Source: Hyaloperonospora brassicae
Lineage: Eukaryota; Oomycota; Peronosporomycetes; Peronosporales; Peronosporaceae
Assembly (NCBI GenBank): GCA_947650285.1
Contig: CANTFL010001457.1
Span: 146,490 to 210,489, forward strand
Length of the DNA: 64,000 nt
Direction: 5' to 3'
A program made the translations under genes and the position numbers. Below, one piece after another: positions 22,069-32,874 of this stretch (position 1 is the stretch's first letter; every line of letters starts with the position of its first letter). The notes under the pieces are model-generated. The model was not told where the DNA came from, made no database searches, and was given only the letters and a program-made list of their open reading frames with translations.

Positions 22069-23028
22069 TCAATTTTCGCGCTCGCGATGAATCTCGATCC
22101 CAAGGCAGTACTTGAGATCTCCCAGACCTTTGTGGCTAAATTCTTCCTTCAACAAGCTTTTGATACTTGTGATGTGCTCCATCGTCCTGCAGATTATTAT
22201 CAACTGGTTTAAGTATATCATGATGATGCTGTACTCCTCTCTTGACACCTGATAGAACACACACGGGTCCGCAGCACTGCTCTTGAAACCTTAATCATTT
22301 AAAAACTGCCTCAACTTGTTGTTCCACTGCCGCGCTACTTGCATCGTCCCGTATGGCGCCTTCTTCAGCAAACACTTCCTTGTTGAGTTACTTTCATCTT
22401 CAAAGCCGTCAAAATTATTCCATGTAAATCTCTTCTTCCACTACACCGTAGAGAAACACCGTATCAACATCGATGTTCTCTGCCTCCAGGTCTTCAGCCG
22501 CAGCGATCGCCAACACTGCGTTGATTAATTCCTTGCGCGCACTGGTGCAAAGGTCTCATTGAAGTCGATCTCAGGACGCTGCGTGAACCCCTTAGCGACC
22601 AAGCGCGCCTTAAAAGTGATATTCTCTCCTCTTGGATGTCTCTGAATTTTGAAATCCCACTTGCAGCCGACAGCCTTCTTGCCCGGGGGCATGTCTACTA
22701 GATTCCAAGTGCTGTGCTCTTCAAGAGACTTCATCTCGCTCTTCATTGCCTGTAGCCACTGATCCTTGTAGTTGCTCTCCATCACTTCTTGATAGCTGGA
22801 CGCTTGCTCCCCATCTTTTTTAGCTAAAACCCAGTAGAAAGCATCGAATTCAGCTTTATAGTCGTTCAGGCTAAAATGCCGCGACGATAATTTGGAAACT
22901 CTTATTCGTATCGAACCACTCCGCACTTCTCTCGAATCTTCCGCACCATCCAATCTATTTCTCTGTTCTTCCAGATGTGCTAGATGCGCGCGTCGGAATG
23001 GTATCGCTTGGTCGATCACTTGGACCAC
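22069..23028 (-). pseudogene. Copia D reverse transcriptase
   Basis: The first part (23028-22525) ends with the standard Copia block KAVGCKWDFKIQRHPRGE and FKARLVAKGFTQ. The middle (about 22525-22270) is frameshifted, with VDTVFLYGVVEEEIYME still readable. The last part (22260-22069) should hold the catalytic YVDD but reads MIYLNQLIII, so both catalytic Asp residues are lost, followed by GDLKYCLGIEI. The enzyme is dead in this copy. Confidence 0.8.
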
Positions 23029-23359
23029 ACTGAGAGATGCAATGTGCTCGTAGTGGCGGAGGACGAAACGCTTCTTGGGTAATCGGTGTTTTTATGCCTT
23101 CATCATCGGTAAGCGTCACCTTTACGTTATCCTCATCTTCACTGACATCGAACATCCGCGTGTATTTGTTTTGCGAACCGGTAGAGATGAGGGTCTCAGC
23201 GAACGTAGCACTTCTTGATGTCACGATCAAGCCTTCGTCCGCATGTAGAAGCCGTTACGCCTTCTGGTCCTTCGCGTAGCCTAGAAAGAAATATCTCACG
23301 CCAGTGTCGTCCAGATTCTTCCTCTTCTCCATCACCACGTGCGCATAGCATGACGCACT

Positions 23360-24166
23360 TCACACGCGCATGTGGTCGATGCGCGCGGCCTTCTTAAAAA
23401 TCATCTCGAACGGGCTTAAGTCTTGTTGGACGCGTTTGGCATAACGTTTGTGATGTCTGCCACTGTCATGAGTGCCTCGCACCTGTATGACTTGTTGAGA
23501 CCGCTGTCCTTGAGCATGCAGCGCGTCAATTCCACCATCGTGCGGTTTATGCGCTCCGCCATCCCGTTCTGCTCCGGGTTGTAAGGAACCGTAAACGCTT
23601 GTTTGATGAACTTTGCCTTGCAAAAGTTGTTCATCGTCGCGTTCCGGTAATCACCGCCGTTGTTGCTTCGCAGCACCTTGGTTGTTGTCTCAATCGCATT
23701 TTTGATCTCTTGGAAGAACCGCTTGAACGCATTTGCAACATCGCTTTTATTTTCGCAACGGATAGACCTTCACGTACCGGCTCTTCATCAAGATGAAAGT
23801 CACGATGTAACTGAAGCCGGGCTTAGACGCTGGCGTGATAGGTCCCAGAACCTCGGAGCACATCTCTACGTCTGAGCGCGAACTTTCTCTGGTTTCAGCT
23901 TCTTCTTCGCTAGTCTTGAATGACTTGCGCACTTGCTTTGACGTTGCGCATATGTCACACGCAACGTTCGACTTCATCTACGCAACCTTGATCCTTTCAT
24001 CCTTAAACATGGCATTCAGTGTCTTATACGACGCGTGTCCCAGTTTTCTATGCCATAGCTTAGTCTCGTCTTCGGCTACGTGGCACTCCCTACCATATTC
24101 AACGTTGAGATAGAATAGAAATCCCTGCTTCCTGCTTCCTCCCTGCTGCGACCGGTGTTCCGCCAC
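23360..24166 (-). pseudogene. Copia D integrase
   Basis: Frames on the minus strand give the pre-integrase zinc motif (LWHRKLGHASYKTLNAM, ~24080; CDICATSKQ, ~23960), the core region after frameshifts (ITPASKPGFSYIVTFILM, near 23830) and the Glu block NPEQNGMAERINRTMVELTR (~23580-23530). The gene is broken at about 23980, 23750 and 23420. The general layout is a standard Ty1/Copia integrase. Confidence 0.8.
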
Positions 24167-24289
24167 GCTTCACCACGCACTCGTTGCGCGTAATCTCCAC
24201 CGTCATGCCGCGCGCTGCCGCAACCGTGAGTAAAACAGATATTCTGGACAAATCTTAAACGTGAAGTTTCTTTTAAGGGCGAGCGTTGA

Positions 24290-25170
24290 TCTACGCATGC
24301 CCTGTCTAATCGCGCAGCTTCACCGTCCCATTTCCGATGACGTTGAGCTTCACGTCGTTTTTCGCGCTTGAGTTGCTTCGTCCATTTTGCACCTCTTCGT
24401 ATTCTTCGATTGCATCTCGATCCTTGCACATGTGTGCAGACGCGTCACTGTCCGTGACCCAGTTGTCACTTGCGGAACCTTCGCTGGCGTTGAACGCGAC
24501 GTTTGACTGGTCATGCTGGTGCTTCCTTGATCTTTGACTGGAGTGATAGTCTCTTGCGCAGTGTCCGACATTCCCACAGTCGTATCAGGTTCCCATTTGT
24601 CAGTTTGCGCGCCGTCCTTGCTGCTTCTTCGGGTACTGCTTATCCTTCTTCTTGCCTGTGTAGAGAGCCGTTATTTCTTTACCCTCGCAGCCTCCTTCTG
24701 GCGCATTTCTTCGGCGATCATCTTTCTCAAGAGGTCACTGAAGTTGAAGCTTTTGACGGGCATGATCAATGCCTGGATCAAGCTCTTGAAGCTGAATGTC
24801 AGACTTGGCAACAGTACTGCGCACACGTCCTCTTCACTTGGACCGCAGTTCGCGCGCTTCAACTTCATGAGGAGTTCCTCCAGCTCCATGACGTGAGCAC
24901 ACATACTTGATGCTGAATACTTGAACGAGGCTAACTTCTTCTTCAGCCAAAGCGAATTCGCTATGTCGTGGCTGTGATGAAACTGTGACAACCTTCCCAC
25001 GCGTTTCTTGCCGACGGCGAGTCGATGAAATGCATCAACTGCGAGTCGCTCAGGATTAGCCCAATCGAAGAGTGGGATTGCTGTTCCTTGGCCTCACTTG
25101 TTGTCTCATCGCTGCGATCGCGCCCCGCAACCCCTTCAACATCAGATACATCTTCATCTTGTAGCTCCAC
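24290..25170 (-). pseudogene. Copia D gag and protease
   Basis: Gag is coded in two frames: 25170-24961 (start, with LILSDSQLMHFIDSPSARNAWE) and 25000-24671 (LWLKKKLASFKYS, MELEELLMKLKRA, ending MRQKEAARVKK). The protease follows around 24470-24300 with WVTDSDASAHMCKD, where active Copia proteases have DSGAS. The Gly to Asp change and a stop after TVKLRD suggest loss of function. Confidence 0.75.
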
Positions 25171-25236
25171 AAGCCATATTTCGAGCCGTCGAAAGACTAA
25201 ATCTTGAATCCGGAGTCGTTGTTTTGGCTTATAATC

Positions 25237-25763
25237 TGTTAAATTTTATCTAGACTATGGAGCTGTCACTATGAAGAAGCGGGCTTACGGCTGGGGATGA
25301 AACTTGAAAAGTGAGTTGTATATATCTTGTCCTTATCTCTAAAAACGAATGGCTGGTAGAAGCCGGTGACTCTCAGCCATCGATGTCTTGCCCTGTCTCC
25401 ACCGCTTTTTGTTTACCTATCACTGGGTAACCACGTCTCGTAATATATTTTTGGTAAAAACTCTGCTTTGTCATAAACAGAATGAAAACGATTGCGTGGT
25501 TGTGGGGAAAGTAACTGCGGGAAGGACGTAGTTCTGGTGAACCCCAAACACCGAGTCGTAAGTATCAGTCACGATTAACTTTCCACGGGGGGACTCGAAC
25601 CCGCACTCATCCGATCGAAATTCCTCTTCCCGAACGACTGGACTAATCTGTTGCTCCGTCGTTTAGCTAACATTCCGCAACATAGCCCCGCAAAAGAACA
25701 ATACAACTAAGCTAAAATGCAATATACATCCTGCACATGTCGCCGCAATATCACTCACAAGCA
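25237..25763 (-). repeat. 5' LTR of Copia D (527 bp)
   Basis: On the minus strand it begins TGCTTGTGAGTG and ends TTTAACA. It aligns with 20703-21229 at about 96-97% over the central 500 bp by eye. A TATA-like stretch (GATATATACA, minus) lies near 25316-25330. The right neighbour, CAAAA at 25764-25768, is the second target duplication. Confidence 0.8.
25583..25650 (-). other. tRNA-like segment in the D 5' LTR
   Basis: This is the second copy of the tRNA-like block. The B-box part (GGGTTCGAGTCCC, minus strand) is unchanged, whereas the A-box part differs at several bases (TTAGTCCAGTCGTTCGGG). The B box is thus conserved between LTRs that otherwise differ at about 17 sites. Confidence 0.45.
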
Positions 25764-25768
25764 CAAAA

Positions 25769-26400
25769 AAACGAACGACTGCTGGTTAATAGCTTTGATG
25801 GATTCGATTGGCTGAAAAAAGTGGAGCGTTCAGTGCTGTCATATGGCAACTTCCACAGTGGAAGATTCTGCCAGCAGGGTCCTAATACACTTCGGATCTT
25901 ACCGTAAATTAAGCCGAATATTAAGGCTTGCTGCTGGGTCCGATTAGTTGGCAAATCAAATCAGAGAAATAGTCATCATGTGTGGCGATTTAAGTCTTGT
26001 GATCCATTAAATGATGGGCGAGATGGACTGCAAAGAGTTTAAATTACAGTCGTTACGACTATGGGCTATGGGGAAATTACGATCTTGGCCACTTCATGAA
26101 TTCCTAGATGTAAAAAGTAATTAAAATCAAAGTGCAGATCAGATTGAGAGTGAAGTATTGCAACAGGATAAAGGCATGAACGTTGCGACAAGGGAAGATC
26201 AAGAAGAATTGACTTTTCTCAATAGGTTGGACGAGTTAATAACTGACGGAAATATGATAGTAGTGATCAAGGTGGCAGCGATTACAGATCCGCCGCACGA
26301 AAACGTCGAGAACTAGAGATGTTAAAAGAAGAAGTCAAACAGCGGATCCGGATCGAACGTATCAAGCAAGCAAAAGATGAAGAAGTTTGAGCTCATGATA
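25769..26400 (+). pseudogene. B2 second RNase H remnant (continues after Copia D)
   Basis: Directly after the CAAAA duplication the sequence aligns with B1 from its second RNase H start: ERLLVNSFDGFD corresponds to EELLVASFDGSA. The remainder is heavily decayed. A stretch near 26220-26260 still matches the C-terminal LNRLDEL of this domain. This confirms that the older family B copy also carried two RNase H domains. Confidence 0.6.
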
Positions 26401-27723
26401 CAAAATTATATTAAATGGGAATTCTGACTAGGTTGAGTGAAGCGGTGATGAAGACGACTGCTATAAACGCATTTCATTATGAGGTGGATCAAGACGGATT
26501 GTTGTTCCTTTGTCCCAGGTCTACTACAACGGATGATCGTACCGTGATGATGCGATTGGTGATCCCGGAGCTGCTGCAGAGGAATTTCTTGTACCATTTC
26601 CACACCAGTGAGAAGGGTGGACATCAAGGAATCGACCGGACTTATCAGCGTATCCGATCCAATTTCACAGGAGATGTCTATACAGAAGTGTGTTAAGGTT
26701 CATCGGAAGATGTACAGATTGCGAGAATGGGAAAGGGACCCCAACTGTGGATGAAACATATCCTGGGAATGCTCAAGCTTCTTGCCCTTTACAGATGATG
26801 GCCATAGATCATATTCCGTCTCTACCCAAGTCTTTCAAAGGCAACACGGAGCTGTTGATATGGGTGAATTTGTTCTCTGGCTACGTTATCGCTTAAGCTA
26901 TCGAATCAAGATCGGCTCAGGCAATCGCAGAGAGTAATGAAGAGTTTGTGTTCGTGTCTTTTGGCACAAGCGAAGTGATCCGCCATGATAGAGATCCAGG
27001 GTTCGTGATAAACTTTATCCGAGCCTTCAACAAGATTGCAGGACAGAAACAGCGAGCTACGATGGCGTACAGGCCGCAAGATAATTGAACAGCATTACTA
27101 ATGGTGCAGACCTTGACGAGGGAGATGAAGATGTATGTTACGGACGTGGATCAGAGAGATTGGGACAAGTACGCGGAGAGGCTTTCTTTGCGATCTATTC
27201 TGCTAAATATCGAGTGCGCGGCGACACCCTTTTTTAATACGGTTGGGATTCTTGATCCAACTTAAATGCAGCTCTACCTCTGGGAACCACCAAGTTACGG
27301 GATCAAGATCCCCGTAGATGGCGTTACATCATACAAAGACAATACCAACGTGCTAGATCTGCGGTCAACGAACGTCTTAAGATCGCGATATAGGATCGTG
27401 CCGATCGGGATTCTGCGGATCTTGAACCTACTGGTATTGAATTTGCATCTTAACCGTGGCTGTACCTGGATCGGGTGAGTAAAGGATATGCTCGCAAACA
27501 TTCGCATATGTGGCATGGCCCTATTCTAGTTGCTGAGATGTGCGGGGAGTGCGCGGTACGATTGGACATTGCCGGCACACCGTATATTTTATTCCCGGTG
27601 GTGCATATCTCGCAGTTGAAAAAGGTGAATACTCACCCTGATCGCCCCACTGATGTGAAGTGGTTGACGAAAGCGGATGGAGTCGACTTTGATGAGGCGA
27701 CTCTACCAGAATACAGCTATTAG
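26401..27723 (+). pseudogene. B2 integrase remnant
   Basis: The zinc-binding part is coded at 26550-26740 (FLYHFHTSEKGGHQGIDRTY, then CTDCENGKGTPT after a frameshift). The core follows at 26790-27070 (AIDHIPSLPKSFKGNTELLIWVNLFSGYVIA, stop, RHDRDPGF). The C-terminal module is at 27475-27723 (YARKHSHMWHGPILVAEMCGE, VVHISQLKKV). CTDCENGKGTP gives the undisturbed reading at the site where B1 has an extra base. Several stops make it inactive. Confidence 0.75.
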
Positions 27724-27960
27724 AAAAACCTTGAAGATAAGGAATACGAAGTGGAGAGTGTAGCCGATGTGACGTCCGGTCGAAAAACCCGTTTCAGACG
27801 AATACATCGACAGTTTGTGGTCTATTGGAAAGCATACAGTGATCCAGATTAGGTGGATGAAGTGGATCTTAATTTTTTGGCGCTCTGTTACTGGATTTCG
27901 ATCACAATAGTGTTAGTAAAATTCGGCTCGAAGTGACGCAGTCTTACGAGAAATTTGCTT
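27724..27960 (+). pseudogene. B2 chromodomain remnant
   Basis: In one frame the sequence reads EYEVESVADVTSGRKTRFRR, RQFVVYWKAYSDPD, stop, VDEVDL, matching the B1 chromodomain. Aromatic positions (Y, W) of the histone-tail cage are still visible. The copy has at least one stop and a frameshift. Confidence 0.65.
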
Positions 27961-28249
27961 AATTAACAGTCTTATGATTGTTTAAGGGAGGGCTTACCTG
28001 TGTCGGATGGATGCATAGAAATATGGAAGAGATGTGAACATGTGCAGGAAGGCTGCATCGAGATGATGGAAGGATTGATGTCGAATGAGTGTGACGATTA
28101 AGGCACATTGAATGCCGTATCGCGGCCGAAAGGTCTTAAAAAGGAAGTCTGTTTCAAAAGAAGATCGTAAAAGAAAACAGGGAAGTTAAATTGACTATTT
28201 TAAATGGAAGAGTCAAGATCACTGCAGCAGAAGAATTTTCCTATTAGAC

Positions 28250-28660
28250 GTGGGATTGAGGACCCAGGGTGCTAATTCAACGAACTTCGGTGCTGGTTGC
28301 GCCAAGGCTCGGCACGTTCAAATATTGACATCGCCGAAGCCAGATTCGGGATGTTCAAAACTTTGGATCCTTGACCAGGGTACCAAGAACGTCGTGTCCT
28401 AGGACAAGGGAAATAAATGAAGAGCGAATCCAGCAAGATGGCGAGATCGCAATGCCCGAAGATCATCCCTTTTAAAATAACTTGGAAAAGGGATGTCAAC
28501 GAGGCTCAGCGTGGGATCCTCGATCCTTGCGCTGACGGACGTAACGCGTAAGATCAGGACCACCCTGTCGCTGCCTGAAAAGTATATGCAGCATATGAGT
28601 GGATTCCCACAATGTCTGCGCATACGGATCTACAAAAGCAAGGTAGTGATCAATCAACAC
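28250..28660 (-). pseudogene. B2 antisense ORF remnant
   Basis: On the minus strand 28499-28272 encodes LKGMIFGHCDLAILLDSLF, then WYPGQGSK, then EPWRNQHR. This matches the C-terminal domain of the B1 antisense protein (LNGMIAGHCDLDILLDPFF, WYPGLGHS, DPWRNQFR). The DNA match continues to about 28625. The protein resemblance on the antisense strand persists in an element whose sense genes are wrecked. Confidence 0.6.
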
Positions 28661-29447
28661 TCGTAACTATTCGTCCGACTTATACGAGATCGGTTCGATG
28701 GGGATCTTGTAGATGGACCAAGACTATTGGGCGTAATGCGTCGAGACAAGTGCGAACGAGGTCAAGAGATGCACACATTCACCGTCGGAAGGTACCTGAT
28801 CCGGATCAATATTCTCCGGGAATGGAAATCCTCTTGGTCTGGAGAAGTGTTGACTAAACATGTCCAAATTATGTTCGGCGAGAATGATCAAGCTGACTCG
28901 CCTGGCGGACCAACGCGTAACTTGAGCACTGGACCAAGGAATACGTTCGTGATATCCGGGGGTCCACTAGCTCCGAGAGATCTTGGTCGACAAAAGATCC
29001 TCGTACTCTTGAGGAGATAGAACAGCGTTCACCGCGTCATGCTCCTCGTCAATCACGCTGATAGCTCCCTATGAATCGCTAGAAGCTTCGCCAAACAGAT
29101 ACACCTTTAAACTTTCTTGGACCTTCCAGAGTATGGTGTATCAGAATGTGGTGGATCCGAGGTGGAGATGGAAGAGACCGGACTCGGGGAACCTACTACA
29201 ATGGGCGATCATGACGTTTCTGAGATCGCAGGGGTGACCGTGGATCGACGGGCCGAAGAACGACCCCGCGATAGAGCGATCAACGCCTCAGCTCCAGACG
29301 ACCCAGAAGATTCGTCGCTGTCCTTCGACGCCGCCGGTATACGCGACTTCTGCTTGCCGCGGGATAAAGGTCGTCACGGTGGATCTTGTAGGCGCTTATT
29401 GATCCAACGGTAGCTGGATCCGTCTGACCCTTTGCTTGAGGACGCTT
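28661..29447. other. Unassigned end of B2
   Basis: Open frames exist on the plus strand (28727-29020, 29117-29413), but they match nothing I recognise. The GATC-rich texture (for example 29120-29290) fits family B, so this may be the decayed N-terminal part of the antisense ORF region and LTR. I could not align it base by base with B1. Confidence 0.4.
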
Positions 29448-29516
29448 GGTGTATCCGCCGATAGATAGACTTAATAGATTCCTACCTGTCAGGTCCAGCT
29501 ATCGGCGGATTACACC
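29448..29516. repeat. Inverted repeat (about 17-bp arms) at the truncated C1 LTR
   Basis: GGTGTATCCGCCGATAG (29448-29464) is mirrored by CTATCGGCGGATTACACC (29499-29516), with one extra base in the second arm and a 34-base spacer. It lies exactly where homology to the other copies of the C LTR stops (29516). It could be a small insertion or a fold-back formed during repair. Confidence 0.6.
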
Positions 29517-29605
29517 TCAACTTGAGCGCAACAAAACCGGTAAGTAAGTGCCGTGCCTGGATTTACCGGTATTCCTTCGCCGGTCGAGACGCCTTGTCTT
29601 CAACA
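29516..29605 (-). repeat. Partial 3' LTR of C1 (90 bp)
   Basis: It begins on the minus strand with TGTTGAAGACAAGGCG, like the C3 LTR, and matches the other C LTRs up to the CTCAAGTTGA segment, where it stops at 29516. Confidence 0.7.
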
Positions 29606-29678
29606 CTCCCACTCGACTCGGCCGCGCTTGGTGAATCGATGTCCTACTTGTTTCGAAGACCTTTCAAATTGTAACGCG

Positions 29679-30302
29679 CTAAATTGGCTTGTTCATCAAG
29701 TCAGCCTTCATGTCCTTCGTCGAGCGATATTTTAGCGGCACTTGACCGTCTTCGACCTTCTCCCGCACGAAGTGATAGCAAATATCGACGTGCTTGGTAC
29801 GATTGTGGAATTCTGGGTTCTTGTCCAGCGCTATCGATCCTTGATTATCTTCGTGGATATTGACGGCTTCGTGGATCGACATTTCGCCGCGTTCGCACAG
29901 GAACGCTTTCAGCCAAATGGCTTATTGAACGGTCAACGCCATGTATTCTGCCTCCGTTGAAGATCGTGCAACCGTGCGCGGCTTCTTGCTTCTCCAGATG
30001 ATGCAACCCCCATTCATCATAAAGGTGTAGCCACTTGTGCTTCGTCGAGTATCCACGTCGCTAGCCCAGTCCGCGTCCGAATAGCCTTAAAAGTCCGTTT
30101 TGGTCCTCGGATTGTAGTTCGATACCATGCGTCTTCGTCCCTTGCACGTATCTGAATACCCTCTTGAGTGCTTGCCAATGCTTAGGGCACGGATCCGAAG
30201 CAAACTGACTGACAGCCCCACTGCAGCAGCAAGATCCGTTCGAGTCCCAACCATGAGATACATGAGGCAGCCGACAGCATTGCGGTACGGGACATGTTCC
30301 AT
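29679..30302 (-). pseudogene. C1 RNase H
   Basis: Frames give VPYRNAVGCLMYLMVGTRTDLAAAVG (30290-30210), a frameshifted segment, the ADWASD-type box near 30070-30050, RSSTEAEYMA near 29960, and the end EDNQGSIALDKNPEFHNR and RTKHVDICYHFVREKV, with the stop at 29679. The frameshift after AAAVG is the same in C3. The domain is otherwise well conserved. Confidence 0.8.
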
Positions 30303-30343
30303 AGTCGCCTCATGGTTACATCAGCCTTCGCAAATGCTCTTGG

Positions 30344-31118
30344 TCAACTTGAGTCTGGGATCTTGTGGTGTTTTGACGGGGTTTCTGTTCTTATGCCGAA
30401 CTTCTCCAGTATGTCTGCGGCAAACTTGGTTTGACGAACGGACACATTGTCACTGATGGCATCTTGATCGATCTCCATACCCAAGGAGTATTTCAGCCGA
30501 CCGAGATCCGTCATGTCAAATCGCTTGTATAGCGCCTCCTTTGCCATTTGGAGCATCTTGTCGTTGTTGCATGCGAGGACCAAATCATCGACGCAGAGGG
30601 CCACAAAAACCATGTCTTCTCCGTCCCACTTGGCGTAGATGCATCGATCGGTCTTGCACTTCTCACTTGAACCCCATTTCGAGCATGAACTTGTCGATGG
30701 TTTGATTCCACATGCGCGGGGATTGCTTCAAACCGTAGAGAGAGCGCTTGAGCTGACAGACATAGTCCGGCTTGTCTGCGTTGACGTATACGTCGGGCTT
30801 CGTCATGTAGATATCTTCGTCAAAAAGTCCGTTGAGAAAAGCTGTCTTGACGTCCATTTAGTGCATCGTTAACTTGTGATTGGCGGACATACTGAGCAGG
30901 ATTCGAATTGACTTCAATTTGGCCACCGGATCGAACATCTCTTCATTGACGACAGCATACTTCTGCGAAAAACCCTTGGCCACAAGTCGCGCCTTGAATC
31001 TCTCGACCTCGCCAGCTTGATTCTCCTTGATTCGAAAGACCCATCTACAACCTATTGCCTTGCGGACTTGCGGGAGTGGCACTAATTCCCGATTCTTGTT
31101 CTTGCGCAATGATGCCAC
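30344..31118 (-). pseudogene. C1 reverse transcriptase
   Basis: Blocks in order: CRWVFRIKENQAGEVERFKA, LVAKGFSQKY, FDPVAKLKSIRILLS, then a TAA where relatives have Gln, MDVKTAFLNG, VCQLKRSLYGLKQSPRMWNQ, a 4-base insertion at about 30666, and the catalytic VALCVDDLVL (30600-30570) with both Asp residues present. The stop before MDVKTAF is shared with C3. A Ty1/Copia RT that is intact in motif but broken in frame. Confidence 0.85.
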
Positions 31119-31251
31119 TTAGGAGCCGCATGCATCCTTCCATTAGGCCGCGTTGCTTGATTCCATCGCCGAATTGTACGTGGTCGGAATTTCCCCCACT
31201 GAATCAACAACGAATGCAGCTTCAAATTCGTGAGCCGTCGCGGACAGCTCA

Positions 31252-32545
31252 TCAAGCGATCGGTGAAGACTGTTTCTTGGCCCTTGAAATCTCCACGACC
31301 TGTTCAAGCGACCGATTCCGTTGATGCCGCTTGCTTCCAGGCTCAAAGTCGACGTCCGGAGGGGCTTGAGGCCGTGAGCTCGTGGTGCTTTCGGGCATGA
31401 AATCTTGATCCGGCGCAGCGTCACCAGTGTCTTGGTCGGTCTGATCAGTTGGGGACGAAGATTCCTCGACCACCTCTTTATCTTGAACAGCGACTGTGCC
31501 ACTTCGCTTCACGTGATCAAAGACGTCCTCCATGAATCGCGCATCACGACTTGTGATCACACGACCTTTGTCAATGTCTTCGAATCGATAAGCCATTTCA
31601 TGTACGGAATAGCCCAAAAATAGACAGCACACTGAGCGGGCGTCAAATTTCGAGCAGATTTCCTTGGGTATGAGGACGTACGCATGGCAACCGAAAACCC
31701 CCAGGCTCGCCAACAGAGGATTCTTGCCAGTCCAAACTTGGTACGGTGATATGTTATGACCGACCGCACGTGTTGGGCATCGGTCGCGGAGAAATGGCGC
31801 AGTCATGACAGCTTCCATCCAGTACTACTTCGGCACACCAGCGATTCAGCATGCAGCGACCGCATTATCCAGTGTGCAATCCATGCGTTCAGCAAGTTTA
31901 CGCCTCCCTACACTTCTCATTCGAATGAATGAGGAGTGTAGGGAGGCGTAATCTTCTGTATAATGCCGCATTTTGCACAGAACTTGGCCATCGAATCAGA
32001 AGTATATTCCCCACCGTTATCTCATCTAAGCCTTTTTACGCGCATGCTGGTTTCAGTTTTCGGCCAGCGCAACGAAGTGGGCATATTTTTCGGCTACTTC
32101 TGACTCGATTTTTGGCAAATAAGCGACACAGTAATGTGACACCTCGTCAATAAAAATGGAAAAGTATCGCTTGCCACTGAATTTATCAGTCCGCATTGGG
32201 CCACAGATGTCGCTGTGGATGCCTTCGAGCACTTCCTTGGCCCGGTTTGGGGAGCACTTCATAAAGCTCACCCTCGCCTGCTTGCCGAGCTCACATCCAT
32301 CACACAGCTCCCACTTGTGCACTGATGTCATATCGATATCAGTGCCACAGTTTTTGGTAACGATATTGGATAGACCGCCATAGCCAATTTAAACCTAGTC
32401 GAATGTGCCAGAGGTACGAAGTAGTGCCCCCGTGACATCCCAACGAGCTAGTGACATTATCCTCGTCCACCAGACGAGGCTTCATGCACAGATTGTATAG
32501 TCCTTTGCCTTCGCGCGCAACAAATTTCCAACGAAGTACTTTCAC
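31252..32545 (-). pseudogene. C1 integrase and C-terminal linker
   Basis: The pre-integrase motif (YLWHIRLG, ~32400; CDGCELGKQARVSF, ~32290), the first catalytic Asp in HSDICGPMRTD (~32235) and SIFIDEVSHY are in one frame to a stop at 32053. The core then breaks up. At 31898-31951 a palindrome replaces the start of the usual NG..ER segment. A long frame (31818-31252) continues with AVGHNISPYQVWTG and the acidic linker that follows integrase in Copia polyproteins. Confidence 0.8.
31898..31951. repeat. 25-bp-arm palindrome inside C1 integrase
   Basis: Bases 31898-31922 are mirrored by 31927-31951 with one mismatch and a 4-base loop (GAAT). The arm contains ACGCCTCCCTACAC, which codes the integrase ITPPYTPH segment on the minus strand. 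The second arm is therefore an inverted duplication of coding sequence. Confidence 0.85.
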
Positions 32546-32587
32546 TTCTTGTTTAACCGTGACCGGACCAACATCCTTGGTGAAACG

Positions 32588-32842
32588 CTACACGGATAAC
32601 AAATTGCGCAAAAGCTGGGGAATGTTCCACACTGATGTAATCAATCCCTTCTTCACTCCTCGTGGCTTTTTGATCGACATGCTGATGTCGCTAATTCCCA
32701 CCTCTAGAACAACAATGTCGTCTGCAAGGTGCACGTCCTCAGGGTTGAACTTATTGTAATTCATCATGAACTCTTTCGAGAACGTCATGTGGTGCGTTGC
32801 ACCCGAGTCAACCAGCCACACGCATCTTATTCGGCAGAGCAT
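32588..32842 (-). pseudogene. C1 protease region
   Basis: An 84-codon frame holds the aspartic protease active site VWLVDSGATHHMT, followed by LADDIVVLEVGISD, the usual Copia protease pattern, and a C-terminal IPQLLRNLLSV that leads into integrase. The frame is closed by stops on both sides, separating it from gag and integrase. Confidence 0.8.
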
Positions 32843-32874
32843 GCGATCTCTCCAACTGAGAACAGGTAGTCGCC

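Larger units (their letters stand above)
20703..25763 (-). mobile_element. Copia element D, complete with both LTRs, nested in B2
   Basis: Two direct repeats of equal length (527 bp) bound a minus-strand Ty1/Copia body in the usual order gag, protease, integrase, RT, RNase H. It is flanked by CAAAA duplications inside the RNase H region of B2, so it is younger than B2. The LTRs differ at about 17 sites plus small differences at their ends, far more than those of B1. The ORFs are broken by several frameshifts and the RT catalytic box is altered, so it is not autonomous now. Confidence 0.85.
14290..29447 (+). mobile_element. Gypsy element B2 (family B), decayed, interrupted by Copia D
   Basis: The plus strand carries, in order, an LTR-end-like stretch, gag, protease, RT with first RNase H, second RNase H, integrase and chromodomain, all homologous to the younger B1 but full of stops and indels. 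Copia D (20703-25763) sits in the RNase H region with a 5-bp target duplication. After the chromodomain the minus strand holds a remnant of the family B antisense ORF. The 3' LTR is not recognised; the sequence from 28661 to 29447 cannot be aligned. Confidence 0.75.

Noticed and set aside
24503..24910. Plus-strand frames of 120-135 codons over Copia D gag
   Set aside because: Antisense shadows of the gag frame; no matching frame was found in other Copia copies.
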